Below, one piece after another: positions 38,816 through 51,060 of a stretch of DNA of 64,000 nt (positions are counted from its first letter, which is position 1; each line of letters starts with the position of its first letter). The position numbers and the translations under genes were made by a program. The notes below the pieces were generated by a model. It worked only from the letters and a program-made list of their open reading frames with translations, was not told where the DNA came from and did no database searches. The DNA is from Siphonodentalium dalli (taxonomy: Eukaryota; Mollusca; Scaphopoda; Gadilida; Siphonodentaliidae): the NCBI GenBank assembly GCA_032622095.1, contig CP136061.1, positions 124,001 through 188,000 on the forward strand, in the 5' to 3' direction.

Positions 38816-41800
38816 CACACTGAGTATGCACACCGGTTGTAACTGATCTTTATTTCATAGAGGCTGTATTGTAATATGTATAAGTCAACTAGTTACGTAA
38901 AACCAATGATGCAGACCAAAATGGCCGCCATAAAACTAAAAAATGTTCCGATAAAATTACCTGCTTCCGAGTTGCAATGTTATGTCATCTGCATGTTATG
39001 AGTTTTGTAGCTTATTCGTTCGTGCATATATGTCTGTTGATAATTTGAATGTTGAGAAATTAAATGCTCATTTTATTTCTCAAAATCGACATGCAATGCC
39101 AAATTGCCACAATGGGATAGTGTTTCAACCTGACATCCATTTTGTGGTATACAAGTCAACGTTCTGCTTGGTGATGAAACTGCTGACTTTTATATTAGTA
39201 CAATAAGAATTGAAGCTACAATGCCGACTAAATATATGCATTCAATCCTCAATAACCAATGTAGGTGTCCACGGTAATGACTCATTAGACCCGCTTACAC
39301 AAACCGTCAAGCAATAACAACCAATTTAGAATCCTGATAAGTGCGGGTATGCAAAGAATGGACAATTTATGTTATATATCTCATCAATGTTGTCAATGCG
39401 TACTGGGGTAATTGATTGTCACGTTCATTGGAGTGATGTTCTATTGAAATAACCGAAACAAATCTCAAACAAATCTGACAAAATACGTATCTGTGTCATT
39501 ATATTCTCGCTATGGTCCCATCAGACGTGGATTTATGCTTATTTACTTAAGCAGTTCATTTGAGTATTTGCTTATCTGTACTTAATTATATGCCGCTTGA
39601 TATGTGTGGTTGCAGGTGTATTAATTATTTTATTGAATACACATTGACGACCAATAGTATAATTATTGTCCTGCTAATGTACTATAGATCTTGTATGTCT
39701 GAGTAGTGGCTGATGCCTTCGGCGAGTTATATATATGCATTCGCTTCCATATTATTTTATATCTTCCCGGCTGTCCAGAATTCGCGTTGCTATCACAATA
39801 TATTTATACACATTATATGTATTCAGTATTTAACTTCATACAAGGCATTGGTCATTTTAAATAATATCAAGTTACTTGGAGCTTACCCCAAGAATGTTGC
39901 ACAGAACCAACTTTCAGGTTTGGTTGGAACAGGTAGAATATGATCAAAACTGACCCCTCATTTGTAAATACTAATGCTTTAAATGATAACGGTAAGTGTG
40001 AGGCCGTGGTATTGATTGTGCTAAGTCCCATGAAATTTGGATCCATGAAAGTTGGTCTCACACTGTAGGTATCACACGACTCTCCGTCACACGTACCCAA
40101 CTATGATAATCACGTACAGTACTCGAATGGGATAAAACTATATCATCCAATTTATATATCAGTATGGAGCAATCTCGGCAATTAACCAAAGATGAAAAGT
40201 ACAAGGATTAGAAAGCCACACAGTTAGAAGAAGTGCTCAAAATGTCATATACTCAGTTGCTCAGCATTAGAATGATGCTTGTCATACTACATGTGTCCCT
40301 TTCACTGATGCTGATCCATTTCAAGCAACGGGATGACAACTCGTTGGTCACATGTTATCAGCCATAGCCGCGAAATTAGTTTTTAATCAAAATAGAGTAT
40401 AACCGCTACAGGTAGGACATTCTCAAGAAATATAGTAGCCGTGGAGTACTTTTATCACAAACAATAATTAGCAGCTCCTTTGCACGATCGCCAATATTCT
40501 GCAATGGAACAACCTACGTATCTGATATATGTCAAATATTCATGATTGTGGTAATTGTCCCCAGGATACATTTTACGATATGCGTGAACCAGTTATATGT
40601 ATCTGACCGAAAGCATATATGCAAGCATGCGATTATCACAAATATCAGATAATGTACATAGTTGTGGTAGTTATTGCGTGCATTCATCTAAGTAGACGTC
40701 CCAGAAAACAATTGATTTAGATCCTTATTTTAGCTTAATATTGAGGAATTTGAAGCCGTAATGGGTCGGTATATTTTGAGTAAGTTTACCTTGTGAGCAC
40801 CATACAATCAAACCAGGTTCCATCGTTGCATGTGGCGACGGTCCTATATTCGACAATGACACACGTTCTTGTTTGAATGTTGGATTGAATGTATGACATA
40901 TATAGACAATCGCAGTCGGACATTTGATGGCTGTTGGACCTATTTGCTCATAATATGGACTCTTCTGCGACATGGGGCAAGGCATATAGTAAACTTACAC
41001 ATAGTATCCCACACATATGAAACTTCGAAAGTAGCAACACCCTTTGCTTCCAGCATATTAAATTAGTAATCTCTCTACTTTCTTATGTGTACACCTGGTA
41101 GGAATTTAGATCGCGATACTTCATGCTTTGAGTTATGGTAATGTACGTGTAAAATTGCACACAAATAATGCAAACATATTTGCCCTTTGAAAACCAGTTA
41201 AGTGTTACATTTAATAAATGGATCTAGTCTCGACTAAGGTTATGCGATTGAAGTTAAGATGTCTTCAAAATTGTCGATTCTAACTCGCCACCTTATTAAA
41301 TCGAAAAAAGAAATATTTCTTATAATTTGAATTTAGTCCCAATATTAATAAAATTCGTCCATTTTTCTATTATATATACCCATGCCATTCAGTGCCATTT
41401 ATGAATTACTTATGATAAACAATTACTTGTTGGGAACAATCACGTATCCAGCTGAAGAGTAATTGGATTGCGTCATATGATTGGTCAGGTCAATTTAATC
41501 CAACAATACTGTCACAGTGAATTAACTATTGCAACTTCTCGGCTTATCGTACTTGGCAGAAATGCCCGCGCACATGTGCCAACCAACTTTTTTTTATAGT
41601 GTTCCCCGAGTTGACAGCTAATGATTAAATTAGGTTCACATAAGACCAGAACATCAACTTAATTGTGTCACCGGCTGTGTAGATCCGATAGATGTATGTT
41701 ACTCATTGCTGATAAGTACCAGCATGATGAAGTCATGTTATCGGTGGTTAAATGTCTAACGAAATTGTCTACGAGTGGATAGGCCTTATCCAATATAAAA

Positions 41801-42927
41801 TATGGCAGAAACTTATTATTTCTTCGTCTCTTGACGAAATGGATGATCATCATAACAAAACGCTCAATAGATGTATTAATATATTGCGACAGCGACGTGA
41901 AACCTGAACTGCAGGTGTGAAATAAAATGATATGGAAGTGAGGGCATAAACCTGTGAATTAACTCGTCAACCACCCATGACTATAGTACGTTGGTGGGAA
42001 ATTGATTTAAACTATCGGTTGCAACTGCGAATAGTTCATAAAATGAGTATTTGCAACGAACATGTAACCGTTTATTGTTATCTAAATCTTCAGAGTTGAG
42101 TACTAAACAAATACGAATTAGAACTGCTTATGTAAACACCCATTTCCGTGCGGTGAGGCATCCCGAGGAAATGTAGAGAACACAGTTTTAGTTCGGTCTA
42201 AATTGCTGGTGATTATTGTCCGTTATTACATTGGAACATCGCTTCTTTGAACGTAGAAACCAACTACCATGGTAAGCAGTTGACGACATTAGCGGGGTAA
42301 TGTGAACACAGTTGGCCAACATTTTCGTATAAACAAAATATCCGCAATTATTGTAGGTCCGTTATCTCCAGACGGTTTACGATTGCGGGTCTAATGTGCT
42401 ACTAGCATGGAAAAACTCCTTTATTTATTGATAATTGAATATATAACTATTAGTGCATACACTGCATAGGCATGTTTTAATCGGCATTGTGGCTTCCATT
42501 ATTGCTATACTAATGTGGATGTTTGCAGTTGTAGCATCGTGTAGCAGAACATTGACACATATACCATAAAATGATTGGATGTCAGTTTGAAATTCGGTCC
42601 TATTTAGGCAATTTGACATTAAATGATGTCGTTATTTCGAGAAATTAATGAACAGTTACTATCTTAATGTCCCTAGTTTCTTCAGATACGGATCATGTTG
42701 GACAAAATGTTGGACAAAATGACATATATGTACGAACAAAAAAGCTACAACAGTCATACCATGTGATTTTATTGCAACTCAGAAGTTGGTCGTTTTATCG
42801 GAACAGTTCTGTTTATTTTGGCGGCCATTTTGGTCTTCATCATCGGTTTTACGTCGCCAATTGCCTTATACGTATTAAGATACAGACTCCATCCAAGACA
42901 AGGCCATATTACATAAAGCACTCGCGA

Positions 42928-43711
42928 TGATCTAGTCCGGTTTCCATACATCTGGTGTATAGAGTGTCAATATAAAAATTGGCGGCCATCTTGGCGGCCA
43001 TCTTGGACGCCATCTTGGATTTTATTACCTTCCTAATCTAGGATTTGAACGATGTTTTACATTATCAGTGTCGCCGTACGATTCTACACAACATGAAAAG
43101 GTAAACTGTGCATTGTCAATTTATTTGGTGGACACAAACTGCATGGGCACATATATGTGGTTATTTGTGAAATTGGGGGGAGGGTTAAGTTTTTGTCTAT
43201 TATGTCAATACTTGGAAAGATATAATTTAAGTATGGACATCATTATATAGGGGGTACCCTTCCATTTCCAAAAATATATAAATTGGAAGAATTCGACAGA
43301 TATGCTATCTTTGCACAGAGTTGACGCACAACACTTTGTCTGAATCGCCATGAATTTTTGACGCGTCACGCTACATATTTTACCATGACGTCACGAAATC
43401 AGAACGAAAGCAGGAAAACGATGTTGAATCTGATTAAGTGTCTATATTCGTTCCATATTTTGCAAATATGTTTACAATCTTTCCGATGTTGCTGCCCTGT
43501 TAACCAGTTGGCTAATGCCTGTTAACCTTTGAAAATATGTCATTTTTTAGGTAGGGTACCCTATGAAACATAGTGAAAAGTTATATTTTGCCACCTATCT
43601 CGGCTCGGCGCCCTCTGAATTCGAAAACTAGAGTAATTTTCCCATAAGAAAATGATGGTCGCATAAATTCCCCCGATGTGCGACGATCACCCCCCAGCAC
43701 AGCCTAGACTA
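42928..43711 (-). repeat. Right outer arm of the 6-kb palindrome
   Basis: Reverse complement of 37672-38447. The outermost word is CCCCCCAGCACAGCCTAGACTA. Confidence 0.9.
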
Positions 43712-44469
43712 ATAGATAGGCCTACCTATATCACACTGTGGCCAGTGGGGCACACTGGAGGCGATGTGGTGTAGGTAGTCGCGAAAATAGGTGAACATTT
43801 TCAAACACGTTTAATGGTTATGTTCAATATATTTATGATATATCTATGTATGAGAGTTATCAATGTACACTATTAATAATACCTCCCCATCCTTCACCAA
43901 TCTGTAACCAAGTAAAGTGTGTTCGTATGTGCCAACTACAACCTCCATATTTGAGTGGCCATGTGCTTTTATGTGACGTCGTCAATTTGTGTGTAGAATA
44001 AATAATCAGCACGTGGCGGTGAAATAAAAAAAAAGTGTTAAAATAGAAGGTAGAACATTCAAGGATTTTGTCGAGTTAGCGATATGATCAAACTAAACTT
44101 AGTGTTGTGAATATGCTTTCAGATATTGCAACGCTCACCAGCCTACAATGCTTGTTCACTCAGAAATACTATATCCGGATTACAAGAATCATCCGGGCGG
44201 CTATGCGGTTTTTAGTCAGACAGATTCCGGAGTCCAATCCGTGTTTTAGTCAGACTCAAAATACGAAACTTTCACATCCGAAAAGAGCTGGCCTCCCATA
44301 AACTAGAAATTTCAAATTTTTCAAAGAATAGTTTTAAAACAGGATAAGACACATACCGACAGAATGAGTTCTGCACAGGTTGGCACATTAAGATTGTCAT
44401 AACTTAACCATCATAAATGACATAATATGAAAAAACCAGATTGGGATCTGGGACGTTTTTTACTAAATA
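43712..44469. other. Unassigned AT-rich sequence
   Basis: No supported gene or element. Confidence 0.5.
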
Positions 44470-44985
44470 ACGGGAATACTAGAGTTATATTTCTTTGAAA
44501 AACTCAAAACATTGGGCGACGACGGGGAAGTCGTATGAATGATATTGCCAGCAACTTCCCCTTCATCGCCCAATATTTTGAGTTTTTCAAAGACAACTCT
44601 AGTATGCCTTATATTTTAATAGTCAAAAATCACCTTTATAATAAGCTTAATATGATTACGTCAGTACGTATGGACAACCCAAAACACGTACGTCCATCGG
44701 CAATCTCACACGACTTCCCCGTCAAGAACATTTTGGGCTGAAGTTTGTTAGATAGTGCCGTCCACCTCCCCCAAGCCCACCCACCCTACAAGTGATTTTT
44801 CCTATAGTGTTTTTGAAACGTGTCTCTTTGTGGTGTCATTCTTTTGGTATGCCCGTTATTTCGTAAAGGTGATTTTTTACGAAATAACGGGTATGTTAGA
44901 GTTACATTTCTTTGCAAAACTCAAAACATTGGGCGAGAAATTATCTCGACGGGGAAGTCGTATGATATTGCCCGTCCATCTATAA
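44470..44985. mobile_element. Hairpin MITE with ACTCAAAACATTGGGCGA arms and a second half-copy
   Basis: At 44470-44607, CTAGAGTTATATTTCTTTGA and ACTCAAAACATTGGGCGACG pair with CGCCCAATATTTTGAGTTTT and ACAACTCTAGTATGCC. At 44880-44985 the left arm recurs (TACGAAATAACGGGTATGTT, ACTCAAAACATTGGGCGAGA, GACGGGGAAGTCGTATGA). Confidence 0.7.
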
Positions 44986-45293
44986 AATGATAAATGTATG
45001 TTTCATAGGAGTGCCTGTATTTCTCAGAAATTTTCTGGCCAACTTGGGATAAACGATCACGCCAGTGCGTATTGGACCGTAGGACGGCGACATGTCACTC
45101 TATGTCCAAAGGTTCGCTATTCCCAAGGTTCATTATACCGAAGTTTCGCTATTCCCAAGGTTCTCTATATTCCTCAATATTCAGAAGGTTTTTATGACTC
45201 GTTATTTTGAAGTTTCATTCTATTATCTATATTCTAAAGTATTGAGAGGGTTCTTTATCATATTAAAGACTCTTTTTATGAAGGAAATAACTT

Positions 45294-45420
45294 AAAGGTA
45301 CTCAATCCGATAAGACGCTGCTAAATTACTCTTTCTTTGGCTTCGGTGGGGAAAAAATATTTGATTAGTGTCGAACCCACCCATCAAAGCTCAGAGTAAT
45401 TAGATACAGTCGTTCAGGTA
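45294..45420. mobile_element. Partial copy of the AGGTACTCAATCCG element
   Basis: TTAAAGGTACTCAATCCGAT, CTTTGGCTTCGGTGGGG, ATATTTGATTAGTGTCGAAC and AAAGCTCAGAGTAATTAGAT match the left arm of 36401-36876. No right arm follows. Confidence 0.7.
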
Positions 45421-46015
45421 GTAACGGGTCACAGGCAGTAATGGGTCAGTTGCTGTTTATCGTCGTGGCAAAAGTCACAGATACACTTGATCTCCCAAAA
45501 TCCTTTTGATTCTTGAGAATGAATATGTGTTGGAGATCATGTGCAATTTGTGGCGAGTTCTGACGGTAATTTCCGATTTAATTCAATTTTTCTGACGGAC
45601 AGTGGAAACGCATCGGAGGAAAGTAGGTCAACAAAATATGTCAAGTTGCAGATCGGCTGCTGCCAATAAAAAACAGAATAAAGTACACCCAAACTAAGCA
45701 CTGTAAAATATTAACAAATTATTTATTTTTCAACTCCCAGACCCCCACAAAAGTTAAATTTGTCTTATTGTGTAAACATTTAATTTGTTTCGACCTACTT
45801 CCGTTGTCAATAGCGGGTCACATGCGGGTCGCACGTGCTATCACGGAATGGATAAAAACATGTCAATTGAATTCTAATGATTAGCATACATTGGAAATAA
45901 TAAAACATAGTAACATTTCATGCCTTCATTGGCAATTTAAGACATAATATAGGTTGAAATTGTTCTCATAGTTTAATTTTCCAACCAGAATTGAATGAAG
46001 AGTGAATGTTTTTTT
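45421..46015. other. Unassigned sequence before the gap
   Basis: Nothing recognised. Confidence 0.5.
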
Positions 46016-46115
46016 NNNNNNNNNNNNNNNNNNNNNNNNNNNNNNNNNNNNNNNNNNNNNNNNNNNNNNNNNNNNNNNNNNNNNNNNNNNNNNNNNNNNN
46101 NNNNNNNNNNNNNNN
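46016..46115. other. Assembly gap (100 N)
   Basis: A run of 100 undetermined bases, the usual placeholder for a scaffold gap of unknown length. Confidence 0.99.
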
Positions 46116-46224
46116 CCTCAGTACTCAGGCCTAATATCCTATATATTCATAAACCATGATTCTATATTCCCGGTATGAGAACATTCAGATTTAACCTGAA
46201 AAATTGCGCATAAATCCTAAAATC

Positions 46225-47040
46225 TAGTGGTCTAATTCCAGTCAAATGCACACGGCTACGGGCAAGAAACCAGGACACACCGGGCTGACCATGGTTGTTC
46301 GCCCCGGTGTGAGAAAATTTTGAAAACTATACAAGAAAATCGCAAAATCCTACCATCTCGACTGGCTTCAACTGAACCTTTCCTAGTGTTGGAAATTTCA
46401 AACCTCATACTCCCCCTCAGGTTGGAAAATTATCCAACTGATGACCATTTCAGTCCACATGTTTGACCAAATGTAGTAAAATATTGTTTTGTTAAATTAA
46501 TTAGCCGTTTTGTATTGGCCACGGGGGGTGGACAATGACACACCCGGGCCGACCATGGTTCGGCCCGGTGTGCGAAAATTTTGAAATCTGGCCAAGAAAG
46601 TCGCAAAATCCTAGCATCTAGACTAGCCTCAAGCCTTCATATAGTTGGAAATTTCAAACCTGACACCTCCACTTAGGTTGGAAATTTTCCAACTGATGAT
46701 AATTCCAATGACAATGTTGACCAAATGTATGACAATATTGTTTTCTTAAATTAACTAGCAGTTTCGACTGCCCACGGGGAAGGGACCGGGACACAAGCTT
46801 TCCAAGTGTTGGAAATTTCCAACCTGTCACCCTCCCTAAGGTTGGAAAAATTTCCAACTATTGGATGACCATTTCAGTCCAGAAAAAACTAGAAAAATAT
46901 GCAAATATTGGTTCGAAAACAATTAATTCCCCAAGAACATTTTCAACCTATTGTTGGTGTGAAATTTCCAACTAATGTTTTGGCAGGTATGAAATTTCCA
47001 ACTGTTGAAAAATTTGACCAAAGTTGGGGGTGATACACCC
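46225..47040. repeat. 264-bp-period duplication rich in TTGGAAATTTCCAA words
   Basis: CTGACCATGGTTG near 46287 and CCGACCATGGTTC near 46551 mark two copies sharing CGGTGTG..GAAAATTTTGAAA, TCGCAAAATCCTA and GTTGGAAATTTCAAACCT. A third, truncated copy starts near 46770. The self-complementary GTTGGAAATTTCCAAC-type word occurs about ten times. Confidence 0.75.
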
Positions 47041-47043
47041 CAA

Positions 47044-47203
47044 CCCCCCCCCCCCCCCCCTGTCGCCACGTCTCTGATAATGACACTGATCAGTGTGCAT
47101 TAATTAGTTTGTCTCGTAATTAAGAGCTATGAGATAAAGGGATTAAGGTGTCTGGGCATTGTATAAACACATTTTAACAAACACTGAGTCCGCTTGCATC
47201 ATG

Positions 47204-47271
<68 letters not shown>
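47044..47271. repeat. C homopolymer and (CT)n microsatellite
   Basis: About 17 C at 47044-47060 and about 33 CT units at 47205-47271. Open frames read from the CT tract (Arg-Glu repeats) are artefacts. Confidence 0.95.
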
Positions 47272-47273
<2 letters not shown>

Positions 47274-47459
47274 GCAAAACACCCCGGAGCCACACCCGGA
47301 AGAATTGATGTATAAGGAGTTGTGCAAGCCGCAGGGATGAATATAAGTGTGCCCCCATTGCGGTATACACTGCCCCAAATCATTCAGTGTTCCGGGGTAC
47401 TCGGGCTGGACTAACAAACCAGATTCCACAAAACTGTTGATGCATTCGTATATACATAT

Positions 47460-47576
47460 ATGGCGGATGGACCTTCAATCATAACAGTAGAGAATGTGAC
47501 AAATGTTACCGTGGGACATATCAATCCTGACATGCGTTATCCGACCATCGACACCACAGTGAATAAATATAGATAA
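47460..47576 (+). CDS. Possible 38-residue small ORF
   Basis: ATG..TAA encoding MADGPSIITVENVTNVTVGH then INPDMRYPTIDTTVNKYR. The composition is protein-like and it could be the first exon or a remnant of a larger gene. The VTNVTVGHIN segment loosely resembles the V/I-x-V/I-G core of RHIM-type motifs, but that is weak. It lies between the CT microsatellite and the LINE tail. No splice partner was identified. Confidence 0.25.
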   Translation: MADGPSIITVENVTNVTVGHINPDMRYPTIDTTVNKYR

Positions 47577-47589
47577 TAAAAAAGCGCAC

Positions 47590-50075
47590 ATATTAAAGCT
47601 TGTCTTCCACGAATGGTTCTAATATGGGAGCCATATAACCCAAAAACACATGAATAATTTGCTCCGTGCTCATGTTATCTAGTACATGATCAAATGAAAT
47701 TCCGAATACATTTATGATATCATACCATATATGGTTTCGTATAGATATGAGAAATCTGCACGATTCCACAAGATGCTCCGCTAGATCTGATATGATAACT
47801 TCACGTGTATTGCATTGAGTAAGTCTGTTATTTGATAAACATGTAAGTTGCGCAACAAGCACATATGTATGTTATCGCGTGGATGCTTATGATAAATGCG
47901 TCATAGATTAGAGAAAACAGGTGCTGGATGGATCGCAAAAAAAACGCAAAATTCGGTGTCCGATGATACTCTATTCTCCCAGTCGCGTTGATTGGATACT
48001 TCTGAAACTTTTATAAGTTATTTCCACATTGACGTATTCATAAAGGATGACGTGGCTATAAAAGACACAATATGTTCTGTCAAGTTACGCTGATTCGAAA
48101 CATGCAAAGCATTATTGCAAAATGATTGCGAACAAGTAAGACCAGACAATGCATCCATTATAGACAACATATGAATACTTCTTTCACTCTCTAATAAGGA
48201 GAAACATGACATAATGTACATAATAGTGATAAAACTCTACGTTCAAAGTAAATACGCAGTTATGGTATTCCTATGAAACCCAATACCATATCAGTTCTGG
48301 TTCTTTTCAAGGCGATTGTTGAATTTAGACCGGCGAGTATTTCTGAACCGTACAACCCTTGATTCATAAATTTTCTTAAGAGCTAATAGGTGTCAAACCA
48401 CCTGAGTACACACCACAATTGAACAACATAAAGTCAACTGATCTGATTTTATCAACAATGGTTTCTACGAAAAAGCTCATCAAACGGGACTTATTCAGAG
48501 GTATCCCCAAATGTGTTACTTCATCTGTTTCCATTATTTGGCTTTTTCCAATGTACCAAGATCGTTTTGCTTTAGCGGTTTCATTTCTGTTTCATTAAAG
48601 ACGACAATTTCATTGGGTTAAAGCGATATCTCCACTTATTACGGTATTGTACACACATATCACACATCGATTGAAGACCTTAACTGCGTTAAGGAGAATA
48701 ATGCCATAGCATCAGCATGGGTTACAAAAGAGCAGTTAATGTCGTACACGTGTAGACCAAATCCAGACTCATCTAGTATATTTAATAATTCGTCAATGAA
48801 TAAATTATAGAGAAAAGGTGATATTGTGCCTCCCTACCTGGTTCCATGGCAAATATCTATCCATTTGGAAGTTGAATTCTTGAATAAAGTGATGCATTTG
48901 ATTCCCGTAAGTAAGATGTTGAAAAGTCTTATATAGTGTTTTACCTCGAATGTCGCGTTGGTGCAATTTGAGAAGAAGGCCATTAATCCAAAACATGTAT
49001 ACAGTTTACTTCTCTTTCTGTCGTGTAAGAGATGCAATCAGAAACCAGGTAGGAAGACATCAAACAACTCACCCCCTTTTGAAATCCGTTTTGTAACGGA
49101 TGAGTTTCAAGATTTTTGGGGGCATTATCTTGAAATCGAGTTAAGATAACTCTTTCAAGGAGCTTGTATAATGTCGGCAAAAGGGCAATGGCTCTGTAGC
49201 TATCAAAGTCGTCCTTCGGCTTCCGTCCACCTTTATGCAGGGAAAATATCACTCCTCGTTTAGTATTTATGGGAATGTATTCATGAATCAATATCTGGTT
49301 ATATAGATAGGCGATATGTCCTGACAGGACTTCGACACCAATTGCTGATATTATCCCAACCAGCAGCTTTATTTAGAGAGAGGAGTCCAAAAAGTTAGTT
49401 AATCTCTTGAGATGTGACGGTGTTCATGACTAATATTGTCTATTGGGCTGACGACCGACTTTGATAACTGTTGTGTGATGAAGGAATTTGTTTCATTATA
49501 GTCTAAATCGTTGAATTCTGAGCTCTCAATTGGAAATGAAAAGATAGACTCATAATATGAGGCCCATGCACCGACAATTTCGGATGGATTCCTCAGTATG
49601 TTACCATCATGCTTAAAAAATAGAGCTAGAATTTTACGATTTGAGTTAAAGAGACGAAAAAACGTTTGTTGGTCTACCTCTGCCGAATTATCGACTTCAG
49701 CATTGAATGCATCCATGTATTATCTAGTATATTTTCTATGAGCTTTGCGAAAAGAATTTTTTTATCTTTATAGTTACGGTAATTGACATGTTGGCAGTCA
49801 CGTGGTCGTCCTGCTGATATCCAAATTAATCTAAAATAGTTCATAGAATTGTGATGACTGATTGTTGCAATACGGTTTTGCGTCGAGGAATATCGTTATC
49901 TGATGTAGTTATACATTCAATTAAAGGTGTCATAATAGTTGTCTAGATCTCGACGACTATTGACATTCTTATCTGGAAGCCTCAGTACTATATCGGATTG
50001 GTATTGAACCTGATATGTTACAATAGAGTAAAATACTTTCCAATTACATCTTTGGTTACGGTCAGACATTTGGAA
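47590..50075 (-). pseudogene. 5'-truncated, decayed LINE (non-LTR reverse transcriptase)
   Basis: Successive minus-strand frames spell a non-LTR retrotransposon from the linker before the reverse transcriptase to the C-terminus. 49716-49399 carries EVDQQTFFRLFNSNRK and SEIVGAWASYYESIF. 49291-48983 carries GVIFSLHKGGRKPKDDFDSY, RAIALLPTLYKLLERVI and HPLQNGFQKGVSC. Near 48835-48780 is GTISPFLYNLFIDELLNIL, and near 48735-48690 THADAMALFSL stands where an active element has YADD. 48530-48430 carries VTHLGIPLN. 47862-47593 holds a Cys/His C-terminal segment (CNTREVIISDLAEHLVESC). Frameshifts, a stop at 49725 and the lost catalytic Asp show it is dead. No endonuclease domain was found, so the 5' end is missing. 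CR1/L2-like is a guess. Confidence 0.82.
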
Positions 50076-50296
50076 AATAGCCAACCCAAATGAATGGCAG
50101 AATCCATACAGTAAGGAGTATTGTTAATTACAGTAGACTAACATATTTATTGTGACGTAAATATACAATTAATTGGTACAATACATGATGAAATTATAAA
50201 TGTAATCATATGTCATCAGGGAATTTGGAGTACAAGTTATGCAACTTATTGATGATCCTCACTCTGTGTTGACTTGCTTTCATGAAAAATAGCAAA

Positions 50297-50392
50297 GAGA
50301 TGGTATGGTAGTATACTGATCAGAAAAGAGATGGTATGGTAGTATACTGATCAGAAAAGAGATGGTATGGTAGTATACTGATCAGAAAAGGA
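50297..50392. repeat. 31-bp tandem repeat, three copies
   Basis: GAGATGGTATGGTAGTATAC followed by TGATCAGAAAA occurs three times without change, then breaks at GGATACGATG. Confidence 0.95.
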
Positions 50393-50614
50393 TACGATGT
50401 TTGAGTGGTTAAAGATATATTCATGAAAATGTAAGATCCAGTTTAATGCGATGTTGCGTTGTTCACTGGGAAATTTTATCAGCTAAACATGCGACTTGTG
50501 AATATTTTACGTGTCTTACTCTAGACACAAATTGTGAGCATGGTAGATTTCCCCAAAATTGCTTCGGGGCCATGTATACACCTTCAAGTACAGTACAAAT
50601 CAAAAGAAGTGGTA

Positions 50615-51060
50615 TTTAAGCGGGCTATTTTCGCACCCAATATCGCAATAATATTGCAACTGGGAACGCTTATAAGTGCGCCGCTTGCGATATTATTGCA
50701 ATATTTTGCGCTTAATATCGCAATATTTCACGCTTAATATTGCTACATCTTGCGCTCAAAATTGTCACATGTAAAGCAAATTATTGCTTCTTCTATATTG
50801 TTTATTTCATAAATAGAGACAATGTTTTAGATTTGTATATAATTGAAGTTGTAAATGCTATATGTACAATATATGTACACTACATGCACAGTATTTATCT
50901 AATATAAATATAACACTATCGGTCTGTGTGAAGTTTTGCGTGCTTAATATCGCAATATTTTGCGCACAATATCGCAATAATAAGTGCGATAGATTTTTGT
51001 TATTGCGCTATAATCGCGCCTTTTTCGAAATTAAGCGCGCTCAATATCGCAATAAAGGAC
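50615..51060. repeat. Cluster of TATCGCAATATT / GCGCTTAATATCGC words
   Basis: GCGCTTAATATCGCAATATT and variants (CACGCTTAATATTGC, GTGCTTAATATCGCAATATT, GCGCTCAATATCGCAATAA) recur about nine times on either side of a plain AT-rich spacer (50760-50925). It echoes the GCGCTTAAGCGC array at 37.4 kb. Confidence 0.7.

Larger units (their letters stand above)
37672..43711. mobile_element. ~6-kb imperfect palindrome
   Basis: The outer arms (37672-38447 and 42928-43711) are nearly identical inverted copies, beginning TAGTCTAGKCTGTGCTGGGG. Inside, matching blocks continue in antiparallel order with more divergence: 38895-38957/42795-42855, 39050-39180/42520-42665, 39187-39260/42440-42515, 39270-39320/42360-42415, 39380-39450/42215-42300, 39540-39590/42090-42145 and 39780-39810/41865-41900. 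No convincing target duplication and no protein-coding frame were found. It may be a large foldback transposon or an inverted duplication; the class is not decided. Confidence 0.8.

Noticed and set aside
37672-43711. Polinton/Maverick with long terminal repeats
   Set aside because: Such elements are 15-20 kb with polymerase and integrase genes and 6-bp duplications; here no genes or duplication were seen and the interior is itself palindromic.
47143-47429. Arg-Glu repeat proteins
   Set aside because: They are translations of the (CT)n microsatellite on the minus strand.
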